64,000 nucleotides of DNA from an uncultured Christensenella sp. (GTDB lineage: Bacteria; Bacillota; Clostridia; Christensenellales; Pumilibacteraceae), in NCBI GenBank assembly GCA_910585955.1, contig CAJUGC010000011.1, forward strand, positions 1 through 64,000, written 5' to 3'. Under the pieces are notes generated by a model. The model did not search any database. It saw nothing but the letters and a program-made list of their open reading frames with translations, and was not told where the DNA came from. How positions within the stretch are numbered: position 1 is the stretch's first letter; the number at the start of each line of letters is the position of its first letter. The translations under genes were made by a program, and so were the position numbers. Shown here piece by piece: positions 1 to 8,687 of this stretch.

Positions 1-110
1 TTTCTATCGTTTCAATATCTTATTCTCGTTATACTTTATGCAGTTGTCAATGTGCAAAACTATCCGCGACGCTCTGTCGCTTAAGCCGCCCCGAAAGGGA
101 CAGCTTGATT
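1..110 (-). other. Untranslated leader running off the left edge, possibly an rRNA-operon leader or spacer
   Basis: No supported ORF lies here. The region is downstream of a strong minus-strand promoter and contains short GC-rich hairpins followed by an AT-rich stretch with the string TTGACAACTGCATA on the minus strand. Similar strings occur in Firmicutes rRNA leaders and spacers, as I recall them. The downstream gene is outside the window, so a stable-RNA operon is inference only. Confidence 0.25.
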
Positions 111-139
111 AGTATAGCACTCTTTATAGGACAAGTCAA
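111..139 (-). promoter_or_regulatory. Sigma-A promoter reading left off the window
   Basis: On the minus strand the -35 box TTGACT (134-139) and the -10 box TATACT (111-116) are separated by exactly 17 bases. Transcription would start near base 104 and leave the window to the left. Confidence 0.6.
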
Positions 140-285
140 GCGTTTTTATTAAATATTTTAAAAGTTTTTTGTCTTTTGCTACGAATTTTATCGTTAAACA
201 CCCTAAAATAAATATTTCGATCCGACGAAACCGATGTCTCAGTCGAATTATACGCATGCTTGTACACAAAATCCATTCTTGCGAG

Positions 286-314
286 TTGACGAAAACCATA
301 TAATATGGTATAAT
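286..314 (+). promoter_or_regulatory. Sigma-A promoter of the MBL-fold hydrolase gene
   Basis: TTGACG (286-291) and TATAAT (309-314) are 17 bases apart. The predicted start near 321 gives a short leader with a GGAGG ribosome binding site at 331-335 before the ATG at 348. Confidence 0.75.
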
Positions 315-347
315 GCATAGCGTAAAACAGGGAGGCGAAATCATATT

Positions 348-1187
348 ATGGTTGTCAAATATTTAGGTACGGCAGCGGCTGAAGGAATGCCTGCGGTATT
401 TTGCAATTGCGAGCTGTGCACGAATACGCGAAAACTCGGCGGAAAAAATGTTCGTACGCGCAGTCAGATACTCATAGATTCAAGCACGCTCATAGACTTT
501 CCGATGGACAGCTATTTACACGCGTTGCGATACGGGATAGACTTGTCGGCTGTTTCCGACGTGTTTATTACCCACGCCCACATGGATCATTGCTATCCGC
601 AAGATTTCATCATGCGCGGCGCGCCTTACGCACACGATATGACGCTTTCCAAAGTAAACGTCTACGGCAACGAAGCCGTCATGGAGAAGTTCAAAAACCA
701 CACAGCCGACGAAATCAAACCTGCCGCCGAGAAGAGCATAGGACTCAACGTCCTCTCTCCTTACGACTCGATTCTTACGGCAAACGGAATGAAAGTCACC
801 GCTCTTCCCGCCTGTCATACAATAGGAGAAAACTGCCTTTTGTATGCAATGAAAAAAAACGCTAAAACCACGCTTATAATGAACGATACCGGCATACTTG
901 ACGAAAGCGTGTATCGCAAAATGAAAGACATGGGAATGAAGTTCGATCTCGTCAGCTTCGACTGCACCTACGGCGGCAGAGGACACGGCAAAGGTCGCCA
1001 CATGGGACTGCCCGACAATATCGGCGAGCGCGACAAGATGATGAAGTTCGGGCTTGTAGGCGAAAAGACGAAATACATAGTTACGCATTTTTCTCACAAC
1101 AACGGCCTTTTACACGACGACATCGCTTCTCTTGCCGAAAGCTACGGCATGACCGCCGCCTACGACGGCATGGAAGTCGAAATTTAG
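348..1187 (+). CDS. MBL-fold metallo-hydrolase, PhnP/RNase Z-like group
   Basis: This 279-residue protein has a metallo-beta-lactamase fold. The HAHMDH metal-binding motif is visible near residues 76-81, and further conserved His/Asp positions follow (CHTIGEN, MNDTG, VTHFSHNN). The N-terminal CNCELC segment resembles the Cys-rich start of PhnP-type phosphodiesterases, so a cyclic phosphate or phosphodiester substrate is plausible, but the substrate cannot be fixed from sequence. It is cytoplasmic, with no signal peptide. The gene stands alone behind its own promoter and is convergent with glmM, from which a terminator separates it. The ATG at 348 is preceded by GGAGG with a rather long 12-base spacer. 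Confidence 0.85.
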   Translation: MVVKYLGTAAAEGMPAVFCNCELCTNTRKLGGKNVRTRSQILIDSSTLIDFPMDSYLHALRYGIDLSAVSDVFITHAHMDHCYPQDFIMRGAPYAHDMTLSKVNVYGNEAVMEKFKNHTADEIKPAAEKSIGLNVLSPYDSILTANGMKVTALPACHTIGENCLLYAMKKNAKTTLIMNDTGILDESVYRKMKDMGMKFDLVSFDCTYGGRGHGKGRHMGLPDNIGERDKMMKFGLVGEKTKYIVTHFSHNNGLLHDDIASLAESYGMTAAYDGMEVEI

Positions 1188-1206
1188 AAAGGTATATAAT
1201 AGAAAT

Positions 1207-1236
1207 AAAGCGCCTCGAAAGTTTCGGTGCGCTTTT
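1207..1236. terminator. Intrinsic terminator between the MBL hydrolase gene and glmM
   Basis: An AAAGCGC/GCGCTTT stem is followed by a T run. The A run on the other side lets it work in both directions for these convergent genes. Confidence 0.7.
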
Positions 1237-1325
1237 TTAATACGTCAAATTGCTATGTTTTATTGCCCGCATAAGAAGATCTTACGATCCGACTTCCGTT
1301 CGGCAAGAGACGGCGATTTTTAGAA

Positions 1326-2612
1326 TCAACGACTCGAACCTATATAATCCTTAAATTCTTTGAGAATTACGTCGACAAGCTCCGCGCGGGAACATTCGAC
1401 CATGACGCGGACTTTTGGCTCGGTGCCCGAATAGCGGGCTATTATTCTGCCTATGCCTCGAAGCTGTTCCGTATACTTTTCGACAAGCTCGACAAAGCCT
1501 TTCTCGTAAACTATCGAAGGCGGAGCGAACTCGGCGATAGCCTTTTGCGGACACAAATCGAGCTTTATTACCTTTTCGAGTTTGCTGCCGCCGCCGTGCA
1601 AAGTCTTTAAAAAAGTAAGCGCGCTCATAATGCCGTCGCCCGTAGTGGCCGCGGGATAGATGATATAATGTCCGCTCTGTTCGCCGCCGAGATTGTAGTG
1701 TTTACGGAACATCATCTCGCAAATGAACTTGTCGCCTACCGCCGTACGCAAAAGGCGCAATCCGTCTTCTTCGAGCTTTTTCTCGAGAGCGAGATTGCTG
1801 AGAACCGTGCCGACGACAACTCTCCCCTCAAGCTTCATGCCTCGCGACATATTATAAAGAACGCTGTCGCCGTCGAGAATCTCGCCGTCGCAGACAACGG
1901 CAAGGCGATCGGCGTCGCCGTCGAACGAGAAGCCGACTCTGCAATCGGTGCCTTTCATGCTGTTGCGCACATACTCGGGATGAAGCGCGCCGCAACCCGC
2001 GTTTATCTTTTCTCCGCGCAACGAACAATTGTCCACCTCGACGTTGCAGTTAAGACGGGAAAAAATTTCGCGCGCAACGCTGCCCGAAGCGCCGTATCCG
2101 CAGTCGAGCCAGACTTTTACGCCCTCGAAATCATGATCTATACAGTCTACGACGTAATCTATATATTCCTTTCTGCCATCGTCATAGCGACTGACTTTAC
2201 CTTTGACGTCGGCAGTTTGCGGCATATTGTCGATATAATATTCGATGCCTCCCTCCTGCTCCTCGCTGAGCTTGACGCCGAACCCGTCGAATATCTTTAT
2301 ACCGTTGTACTCGGGCGGATTGTGCGACGCGGAAATCATGATGCCGCAAATCGCCTTATGCGCGATCGTGATATGAGCCACTGCCGGAGTGGGAAGCACG
2401 CCCAAAAGCACTGCGTTCACGCCGCCGTCGGTAAGCCCTTTTACGAGCGCGTCCTCTATGTCCGGTCCCGACACGCGCGTGTCCCTGCCGATATAGCAAT
2501 CGCCGCCGCCGAAAAATGCGGCAACCGCTCTGCCCGTCTTATAAGAAAGCCCGACGTCGAGATTGTCTCCGTACTTGCCTCTTATTCCGTCGGTTCCGAA
2601 ATATTTGCCCAT
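1326..2612 (-). CDS. glmM: Phosphoglucosamine mutase GlmM
   Basis: GlmM converts glucosamine-6-phosphate to glucosamine-1-phosphate on the route to UDP-GlcNAc and peptidoglycan. At 428 residues it is close to the usual 440-450. The phosphoserine motif ISASHNP is present, with catalytic Ser about residue 96. The metal-binding loop DGDADR (within FSFDGDADRL) and the sugar-binding GGEQSGH are intact, and a phosphate-binding RYSGTEPK lies near the C-terminus. The ATG at 2612 follows a GGAGGTC ribosome binding site. GlmS, which makes its substrate, lies about 900 bases away on the opposite strand, so the two pathway genes are neighbours but not co-transcribed. Confidence 0.95.
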   Translation of the reverse strand: MGKYFGTDGIRGKYGDNLDVGLSYKTGRAVAAFFGGGDCYIGRDTRVSGPDIEDALVKGLTDGGVNAVLLGVLPTPAVAHITIAHKAICGIMISASHNPPEYNGIKIFDGFGVKLSEEQEGGIEYYIDNMPQTADVKGKVSRYDDGRKEYIDYVVDCIDHDFEGVKVWLDCGYGASGSVAREIFSRLNCNVEVDNCSLRGEKINAGCGALHPEYVRNSMKGTDCRVGFSFDGDADRLAVVCDGEILDGDSVLYNMSRGMKLEGRVVVGTVLSNLALEKKLEEDGLRLLRTAVGDKFICEMMFRKHYNLGGEQSGHYIIYPAATTGDGIMSALTFLKTLHGGGSKLEKVIKLDLCPQKAIAEFAPPSIVYEKGFVELVEKYTEQLRGIGRIIARYSGTEPKVRVMVECSRAELVDVILKEFKDYIGSSR

Positions 2613-2643
2613 AATGACCTCCGAATGTCTTTACATATATTAT

Positions 2644-2671
2644 TTTATACGTTTTTGCGCTTTAGTGTCAA
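2644..2671 (-). promoter_or_regulatory. Promoter of glmM
   Basis: On the minus strand TTGACA (2666-2671) and TATAAA (2644-2649) are 16 bases apart, just upstream of the glmM ribosome binding site. Confidence 0.65.
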
Positions 2672-2698
2672 GCAATATATTCATTTTCGACATTCCGA

Positions 2699-2727
2699 TT
2701 GACAAAAAGTCTTTCATATATTAAAAT
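2699..2727 (+). promoter_or_regulatory. Promoter of the small-export-protein/glmS operon
   Basis: TTGACA (2699-2704) and TAAAAT (2722-2727) are 17 bases apart. The roughly 98-base leader that follows contains a 9-bp perfect inverted repeat, GTATATTCG at 2753-2761 and its complement at 2802-2810. Confidence 0.65.
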
Positions 2728-2831
2728 AATAGGTGTTATAATAGAAGTGAAAGTATATTCGACAATAAGACGTCAAACAAAATTACACAAACGGTTACAG
2801 CCGAATATACATAATCAGCGAGGTTTTACAA

Positions 2832-3485
2832 GTGGATCAAGTCGCAGAAACGATATTCGAGTTTCTTCTGAAAATATTTGTTTTTCCCGAACTCGTCGTC
2901 GTAATCATATCTATAATCCCCATAGTCGAAGCGCGGCTTGCGATACCTATAGGCATTCGCTACGGAATACATCCCGCGTTTTCTTGGTTACTCGCATTTG
3001 CCGGTTCCGCAGCCATAGTGCCATTGCTATTGCTCGTACTCATTCCGTTCATAAAATGGCTGTCGAAAACAAAGGTGTTCCGAAAAATCGGCGAAACGCT
3101 GTACGAAAAATTCGAAAAGAAATCCGAAAGCGTGGAAAAGGGAGCTTCGGATCTTAAAAAAATGCTCGGAGTATTCCTGTTCGTAGCCATTCCCCTGCCG
3201 CTCACGGGCGTGTGGACGGGCAGCGCCGTCGCTTCCATAATAGGGCTTAAACTTCCGAAAGCCACGCTTGCCGTAGTGCTCGGAAACCTCGTCGCAAGCG
3301 GCATCATCACTCTTCTGAGCTTTTTCCTTTCCGCATACATCGACTGGATAATACTTGCGCTCACCGTGATAGCCGTAATAGTCGTCGCGGTACTCATAAT
3401 CAAGATAGCGCTGCACAAATCAAAGCCCGTTTCGGAAACGACCGCTTCCGAAAGCGCGGACGAAAGCAAAGACAAGGAGCAATAA
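2832..3485 (+). CDS. COG2426 / small multidrug export family membrane protein
   Basis: This 217-residue integral membrane protein has about five hydrophobic segments. It carries the family's characteristic strings EARLAIPIGI (about residues 34-43) and IPLPLTGVWTGS (about 122-133), as in the Sm_multidrug_ex family. The family name implies small-molecule export, but no substrate is established. The start is GTG at 2832. The C-terminus is a charged cytoplasmic tail. It ends three bases before the glmS start codon, so the two are almost certainly one transcript and translationally coupled. A link to amino-sugar metabolism is inferred only from this arrangement. Confidence 0.8.
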   Translation: MDQVAETIFEFLLKIFVFPELVVVIISIIPIVEARLAIPIGIRYGIHPAFSWLLAFAGSAAIVPLLLLVLIPFIKWLSKTKVFRKIGETLYEKFEKKSESVEKGASDLKKMLGVFLFVAIPLPLTGVWTGSAVASIIGLKLPKATLAVVLGNLVASGIITLLSFFLSAYIDWIILALTVIAVIVVAVLIIKIALHKSKPVSETTASESADESKDKEQ

Positions 3486-3487
3486 AT

Positions 3488-5365
3488 ATGTGCGGAATAA
3501 TAGGCTATGCCGGCGATAAACAAGCCGCTCCCCTTCTTTTGGAAGGACTGACCAATCTCGAATACCGCGGATACGACTCGAGCGGAATCGCCGTTTTAAA
3601 CGACGGCGATATTTCCATGAAAAAAGCCAAAGGTCGGCTGAAAAACCTGTTCGAGCTGACGGGCGGCGGCAATGCTCTTAAGGGCACGACCGGCATCGGA
3701 CACACGCGTTGGGCGACCCACGGCGAACCGAACGACGTCAATTCTCACCCCCACCTTTCCGGTTCGGGACAGTTTGCCGTAGTGCACAACGGGATAATCG
3801 AGAATTATCTCGATATACGAGAGTTCCTAATACAAAAGGGCTATAAATTCCGCTCGCAAACCGACACCGAAACCGTAGTGCAACTGCTCGACTACTACTA
3901 TAAAGGCGACATTTTCGAAGCAATAGGAAAGACAATAAACAAGCTTACCGGTTCGTACGCATTGGGCATTCTGTCCGTGCATGAAAACGGTAAGTTCTAC
4001 GCCGTCAGAAAGGACTCCCCGCTCGTCATAGGACTCGGCGAGGGCGAAAACTTCATTGCTTCGGACATTCCCGCCGTACTTAAACACACGCGCCGCTTTA
4101 TTCTTCCCGAGGACAAAGACGTAGTAGTCGTCACATCTTCGTCCGTCGATATTTTCGATATGAACCGCGAAAGCGTGACGCGCGAACCTTACACCGTAGA
4201 TTGGGATATCGAAGCGGCGGCAAAAGACGGCTATCCGCACTATATGCTTAAAGAAATATTCGAGCAGCCCAAAGCTCTCGAACAGACTATGGGCACCAGA
4301 CTATTCGGAGATACCGTAAGGCTCGAGGGCGAAAAATACGCCAAAGGCGAACCTAACCCTGCTCTAAAGGCAAAAGACGGCTTTCGCCTGACGGAACGCG
4401 ACCTTGAAAATTTAAATAAAATATTCATTATAGCGTGCGGAAGTTCGTACCACGCGGGTATGATAGGCAAATACTTCATAGAAAGCACTTGCCGCGTTCC
4501 CGTAGAAATCGATCTTGCAAGCGAATTTCGCTACCGCCGCCCCATTCTCGACAAACATTCTCTCACCGTAGTCATAAGTCAGAGCGGAGAAACGGCGGAC
4601 ACGATCGCCGCGCTCCGCGAAGCAAAGCGACTCGGCTCGCGTACCCTCGGCATAGTCAACGTCATAGGAAGCACGATCGCACGCGAAGCGGACGATGTTC
4701 TGTATACTTTCGCCGGGCCGGAAATGGCGGTCGCGACGACCAAAGGCTATACGACGCAAGTCACTGTGCTTCAACTGCTCGGACTCTACATCGCCGAAAA
4801 AAAAGGCACGATCTCAGCCGAAAAGAACGCGCGCTATCTTGCCGAAATCGCCGCGCTTCCCGACGTGATTCGCGGCATACTCGGCAACCAAACACAGCTC
4901 CAGCAGCTTGCGTCCGAATACTTCGGCGGCGACAAAGCTTTCTTCATCGGGCGAGGCATGGACTACGCGCTGTCTCTCGAAGGAGCGCTTAAACTCAAAG
5001 AAATTTCATATGTTCACGCAGAATGTTATGCGGCAGGCGAACTCAAACACGGAACGATCTCGCTTATAGAAGAAAACTCGCTTGTCATTGCCTGCGCTAC
5101 AGGAAGCGAGCTTTTCGACAAGACGCTTTCCAACGTCAAGGAAGTCGTCTCGCGCGGCGCGACAGTCATTGCTCTCGTAACAAAAAACAGCTCGGGCATG
5201 GAAAAAGAAGCCAAACACGTCATAACTATGCCCGCCATGTCGGACGAAACCGTACCTTGCGCCGCAGCCGTCGCGCTCCAGCTTTTCGCCTATTATGTCG
5301 CCGCACAGCGAGGTTGCGACATCGACAAGCCGAGAAACCTTGCAAAAGCCGTAACCGTGGAATAA
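3488..5365 (+). CDS. glmS: Glutamine-fructose-6-phosphate aminotransferase (isomerizing) GlmS
   Basis: GlmS makes glucosamine-6-phosphate from fructose-6-phosphate and glutamine, the first committed step to UDP-GlcNAc. The catalytic Cys2 is present (MCGIIGYAG), followed by the class II glutaminase domain with TRWATHG and HNGIIENY motifs (residues 1 to about 225). Two SIS sugar-isomerase domains follow (about 295-430 and 465-600), with SQSGETADT and the typical C-terminal KPRNLAKAVTVE. At 625 residues it is slightly longer than the usual 600-610. No glmS ribozyme is visible, because only two bases separate it from the upstream gene. The stop codon abuts a repeat element. Confidence 0.97.
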   Translation: MCGIIGYAGDKQAAPLLLEGLTNLEYRGYDSSGIAVLNDGDISMKKAKGRLKNLFELTGGGNALKGTTGIGHTRWATHGEPNDVNSHPHLSGSGQFAVVHNGIIENYLDIREFLIQKGYKFRSQTDTETVVQLLDYYYKGDIFEAIGKTINKLTGSYALGILSVHENGKFYAVRKDSPLVIGLGEGENFIASDIPAVLKHTRRFILPEDKDVVVVTSSSVDIFDMNRESVTREPYTVDWDIEAAAKDGYPHYMLKEIFEQPKALEQTMGTRLFGDTVRLEGEKYAKGEPNPALKAKDGFRLTERDLENLNKIFIIACGSSYHAGMIGKYFIESTCRVPVEIDLASEFRYRRPILDKHSLTVVISQSGETADTIAALREAKRLGSRTLGIVNVIGSTIAREADDVLYTFAGPEMAVATTKGYTTQVTVLQLLGLYIAEKKGTISAEKNARYLAEIAALPDVIRGILGNQTQLQQLASEYFGGDKAFFIGRGMDYALSLEGALKLKEISYVHAECYAAGELKHGTISLIEENSLVIACATGSELFDKTLSNVKEVVSRGATVIALVTKNSSGMEKEAKHVITMPAMSDETVPCAAAVALQLFAYYVAAQRGCDIDKPRNLAKAVTVE

Positions 5366-5485
5366 AGCCTTTTGAAAAAAGGCTTTGCGAAAACCCTTAG
5401 GAGAGGGACACTTTCGACTGTGTCCCCCTCCTAAGAACCACCCCTCGCAACGACTTAAGGCTGCCGCCTTAAGAATTCGCTTTTA
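5364..5485. repeat. Palindromic intergenic repeat, family C/D, copy 1
   Basis: Three consecutive hairpins start at the glmS stop codon. The first is AAAGCC...GGCTTT (5364-5386). The second is a long stem around GAGGGACAC...GTGTCCCCCTC (5396-5435). The third is CTTAAGG...CCTTAAG with flanking CCACCCC. The same order and much of the same sequence recur at 24,255-24,374. No U run follows, so this is a repeat rather than a clear terminator. Confidence 0.65.
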
Positions 5486-5557
5486 ACGGTTGCAAATATT
5501 ATATACACGGCTTTTCTGTTTTTTAATAATTTCTCCTGTTTATTCGGATTTTTTTAG

Positions 5558-5584
5558 CTTACTTTTTTCTCGAAAAAAAGTAAG
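5558..5584 (+). promoter_or_regulatory. Hairpin overlapping the apgM ribosome-binding region
   Basis: CTTACTTTTTT (5558-5568) and AAAAAAGTAAG (5574-5584) form an 11-bp stem ending at the edge of the AAGGAAGGA ribosome binding site for the ATG at 5598. It could modulate ribosome access, or it could end upstream readthrough; sequence alone does not decide. Confidence 0.4.
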
Positions 5585-5597
5585 GAAGGAATACAAC

Positions 5598-6794
5598 ATG
5601 AAAGAAAAAATCGTTGTTATACTCGGCGACGGCATGGCTGACCTTCCCGACGAAAACGGAGACACTCCCATGTCTCTCGCGAACAAACCTTATGCGGACG
5701 CTCTCGCAAAGACTTCGGAAATAGGTCTTTGCCGCACAGTGCCCGAAGGCATGAAGCCCGGCTCTGACACGGCCAATCTTTCCGTCATAGGCTACGACCC
5801 CGCCGATTGTTATACGGGGCGTTCTCCTCTCGAAGCGGTCAGCATGGGCATAACTTTGGGAAATACGGACGTCACTTTCCGAGCCAATCTCGTGACCCTC
5901 GAGGACGGTAAAATGATAGATTACTCGGCAGGAGAAATCACGACTGCGGAAGCCGAAAAGCTTATAGAATACCTTTCTCCCCGTCTCGGTTTCGACGGAT
6001 TCGAACTATGCGCAGGCGTAAGTTATCGCCACTGCCTCGTTCGCAGAAACCACGCGAAAAGCGGCGCGACGCTGACTCCACCCCACGACATAACGGGCAA
6101 AGACTATGCGCCCTATCTTCCGAGCGGCTGCGACTGCGCAATATTGCGCGACATCATGGAGCGTTCGGAAAAGCTACTTAAAGATCACCCCGTAAACCTC
6201 GCGCGGCGAGCACGCGGCGAAAGAGAAGCAACCTCTCTATGGCTTTGGGGCGAAGGCACTAAACCGAAGCTCGACGATTTTAGAAAAAAATACGGTCTTA
6301 ACGGCACTATGATTTCCGCAGTAGACCTTTTAAAAGGCATAGCGCTATGCGCGGGTATGCGTTCCGTAGACGTAGAAGGAGCAACGGGAACTCTCTCGAC
6401 GAATTTCGAAGGAAAAGCTCGGGCGGCCGTCAAAGCGCTCGAGGAAGGCTCGGATTACGTTTACGTTCACCTCGAAGCTCCCGACGAATGCGGGCACCAG
6501 GGCGACAGAAGCGGCAAGACGCGTTCGATAGAACTTATAGACGAAAAGATCATCGCGCCTATCGACAGGTATCTGAAAAGCTCGGGGGCGCATTATCGTC
6601 TTGCCTTTCTTCCCGACCACCCTACTCCCACTTCGACGCGCACTCATTCTGGCGATCCCGTGCCCTACATGATATACGACAGTGAGGAAAAGAAAACGGG
6701 GGCGGAAAAGTTCGACGAATTTTCGGCGAAAAAGAGCGGAAACTTCATAGAGAAAGGCTGTCTGCTCACCCGAAAACTTTGCTTTGGAAAATAA
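5598..6794 (+). CDS. apgM: Cofactor-independent phosphoglycerate mutase, archaeal type (ApgM)
   Basis: This 398-residue member of the alkaline phosphatase superfamily interconverts 3- and 2-phosphoglycerate in glycolysis, or acts as a related phosphonopyruvate-type mutase. The N-terminal metal site VVILGDGMADLP and the nucleophile region PGSDTANLSVIGYDP, with the conserved serine, are visible. The C-terminal DECGHQGD and LPDHPTPTSTRTHSGDPVP metal-binding segments are also present. The open frame continues upstream to 5490, but the ATG at 5598 matches the family start and follows AAGGAAGGA with good spacing. It ends just before a strong terminator, so it is probably monocistronic. Confidence 0.92.
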   Translation: MKEKIVVILGDGMADLPDENGDTPMSLANKPYADALAKTSEIGLCRTVPEGMKPGSDTANLSVIGYDPADCYTGRSPLEAVSMGITLGNTDVTFRANLVTLEDGKMIDYSAGEITTAEAEKLIEYLSPRLGFDGFELCAGVSYRHCLVRRNHAKSGATLTPPHDITGKDYAPYLPSGCDCAILRDIMERSEKLLKDHPVNLARRARGEREATSLWLWGEGTKPKLDDFRKKYGLNGTMISAVDLLKGIALCAGMRSVDVEGATGTLSTNFEGKARAAVKALEEGSDYVYVHLEAPDECGHQGDRSGKTRSIELIDEKIIAPIDRYLKSSGAHYRLAFLPDHPTPTSTRTHSGDPVPYMIYDSEEKKTGAEKFDEFSAKKSGNFIEKGCLLTRKLCFGK

Positions 6795-6824
6795 TATCCG
6801 CTGCTATAAAATAATCCGACTTAC

Positions 6825-6858
6825 AAAAAACTGCGGACTTGTACCGCAGTTTTTTATT
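6825..6858 (+). terminator. Intrinsic terminator of apgM
   Basis: An AACTGCGG/CCGCAGTT stem with a seven-base loop is followed by TTTTTTATT. Confidence 0.85.
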
Positions 6859-6870
6859 ATGACTCGACAC

Positions 6871-7148
6871 GTTAAGCAGCGCGAAGCGCGATAGCGCAGC
6901 GCCGACTCGCGTTTGGTCGAATAACGGAATGTTTTGCGGCTAAGCCGTAAAACATGACCTTTGAGAATTTTGCGACGGTGAGCGGAGCGGAGTCGAAAAA
7001 TTCGGATAAGCTCGCTGAGCGAAAGCGAACGAGCCGAAAAACTCTAAGATACGAGCCGTGCAGGCGAGTCCTTAATAAGTTCGACCGAGTCGGGCTAAGC
7101 AAGCGAGCACGAAGTGCGATAGCGCAGCGCCGACTCGCGTTTGGTCGA
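6871..7148. repeat. Direct-repeat pair (family G) downstream of murC
   Basis: Two copies of a roughly 50-base unit lie at 6871-6920 and 7093-7148. They share an identical 30-base core (6891-6920 and 7119-7148), and the second copy ends three bases from the murC stop codon. Between them are short palindromes, including GTTTTGCGGC/GCCGTAAAAC at 6931-6953. No supported gene lies in this 357-base gap beyond the terminator and these repeats. The pair may mark the ends of a small non-coding insertion. Confidence 0.6.
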
Positions 7149-7151
7149 TAT

Positions 7152-8441
7152 TTAATTTTCGCAGTCTATGCATTTTCGAGCAAGAGCGTCTATGTCGCCA
7201 GCCCCGAGGAAAAGCACAACGTCTCCTTTGCAGACCCTGCGCTTGAGATATGACAGCGCGCCGCAAAACGTATCGAGATAGACGGCTCGTACGTTTTTGC
7301 TTTGAAGGGCAAGGACTATATTGTGAGAAGTAACTCCCTCCATCGGGTCTTCTCGCGCAGGAAAAATAGGAAGAAGTCCCACTTCGTCCGCATTTCCCAA
7401 AGCTCTGACAAATTCGCCCTCGAGGCTTTTGGTGCGTGTAAACGTATGCGGCTGAAATATCGCATACACCTTTCCGCGAGTGCACTTCGACGCATTTAAA
7501 AGCGTCGCGCGAATTTCTCTCGGGTGGTGAGCGTAATCGCTTACCACCGTAGCTCCGCAGAGTGAACCTACGCGCTCGAAACGACGTTTGACGCCGCGAA
7601 ACGAACAGAGATTTTCCGCCGCTTCTCTTGCCGGCACTCCGCCGAGCACTGCCGCCGAAACAGCGCAAAGCGCGTTGTAGACATTGTGAAAACCCGGCTG
7701 CGGACAGAGCACTCGGCAAGCCGTCGCTCCGCCGATTTTAAGGTCGAACGAATAAGCGTTCCCGTCCTCGACTTTGAGATTTTCTCCGCGAAAATACGCG
7801 AGTCCGTTAAGTCCGAAAGTATACTTTTGTCCGCCGTTGTTAAGATACATACTTCCGCGATCGTCGCTGTTTACGAGAATTACGGCGCACCGAGAAACGA
7901 ATGCGGCATAAGCCGAGCGTATGTCGTCGAAATCGCGATAGTAATCGGTATGATCGAGATCGACGTTTAACACCGCGCCTATATCGGGCCTCAGATTCAA
8001 AAAAGCGCGACGATACTCGCACGCCTCGGTGATAAAACAGTCCTTTACACGCATCTTACATTCTCCCTCAAAGGGATTCATATCTCCGCCTATATGTACG
8101 GTGGGCATATACGAGCGCATTGCCGCCGCCGTCATGCCGGTGGCAGTCGTCTTACCGTGCGCGCCTGCTATGGCGACGACGCTCGAATACGTCGCGGCGA
8201 GCTGTCCGAGTAGCTCCGCCCGCTCGACAGTCGGTATGCCGAGCCTGCGCGCTTCCTTAAGCTCTATATTTTCTTCGCCCACCGCACAAGTATAAACGAC
8301 AAGATCCGCTCCGTGCACATTTTCCGCGGCGTGACCGCCGAGCGCGCTGTCCGATCCCGTAACGAAATTACGTCTGTCCTTTTCGAGTTGCATAAGCTCG
8401 CGCATACTCACACCGTTGCAACCTACAAAATGAATCTTCAT
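7152..8441 (-). CDS. murC: UDP-N-acetylmuramate-L-alanine ligase MurC
   Basis: MurC adds L-alanine to UDP-MurNAc in cytoplasmic peptidoglycan precursor synthesis. The ATP-binding loop GAHGKTT is at residues 93-99. The Mur ligase central domain shows DLDHTDYY, and the C-terminal domain contains SDYAHHPREI and FQPHTFTR. Length is 429 residues, slightly short for MurC. The reading frame could start at a TTG at 8468, but the ATG at 8441 fits the family start (KIHFVGCNG). No clear Shine-Dalgarno sequence precedes either. The N-terminal nucleotide-binding loop is GCNGVSM rather than the usual GIGGxGMS, a mild divergence. It is monocistronic and ends at a repeat. Confidence 0.9.
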   Translation of the reverse strand: MKIHFVGCNGVSMRELMQLEKDRRNFVTGSDSALGGHAAENVHGADLVVYTCAVGEENIELKEARRLGIPTVERAELLGQLAATYSSVVAIAGAHGKTTATGMTAAAMRSYMPTVHIGGDMNPFEGECKMRVKDCFITEACEYRRAFLNLRPDIGAVLNVDLDHTDYYRDFDDIRSAYAAFVSRCAVILVNSDDRGSMYLNNGGQKYTFGLNGLAYFRGENLKVEDGNAYSFDLKIGGATACRVLCPQPGFHNVYNALCAVSAAVLGGVPAREAAENLCSFRGVKRRFERVGSLCGATVVSDYAHHPREIRATLLNASKCTRGKVYAIFQPHTFTRTKSLEGEFVRALGNADEVGLLPIFPAREDPMEGVTSHNIVLALQSKNVRAVYLDTFCGALSYLKRRVCKGDVVLFLGAGDIDALARKCIDCEN

Positions 8442-8613
8442 GCCTATTATATATGACTCTCGACACAATTTCGTGAAATTTAAGCCGGCGCTTAAATGAC
8501 AAAATCAAACACCTTTTACCTTCGATTCCACATATCCCCCCTCCCAAAAAAAATCACGAAATAAAGACCGTTGTCGGCGGTTTATAAACAGATAAACAAT
8601 TATTTCGTCGTAC

Positions 8614-8650
8614 AGAAAAAGAGGCTGCATGAGCCATACAGCCTTGTTTT
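8614..8650 (-). terminator. Intrinsic terminator of spoVG
   Basis: On the minus strand AGGCTGTATGGC and its partner GCATGCAGCCT form a stem followed by CTTTTTCTG. Confidence 0.75.
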
Positions 8651-8687
8651 CTTTCGAGACTTGCCTAAAACAATTTTTTAAGCGGGG

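Noticed and set aside
5366..5390. Hairpin after glmS as an intrinsic terminator
   Set aside because: The stem is followed by GCG-rich sequence rather than a U run and is better explained as part of a repeat element.
8441..8475. TATAAT right before the murC ATG as a leaderless promoter
   Set aside because: Only four bases separate the box from the ATG and no -35 box is found at the correct distance.
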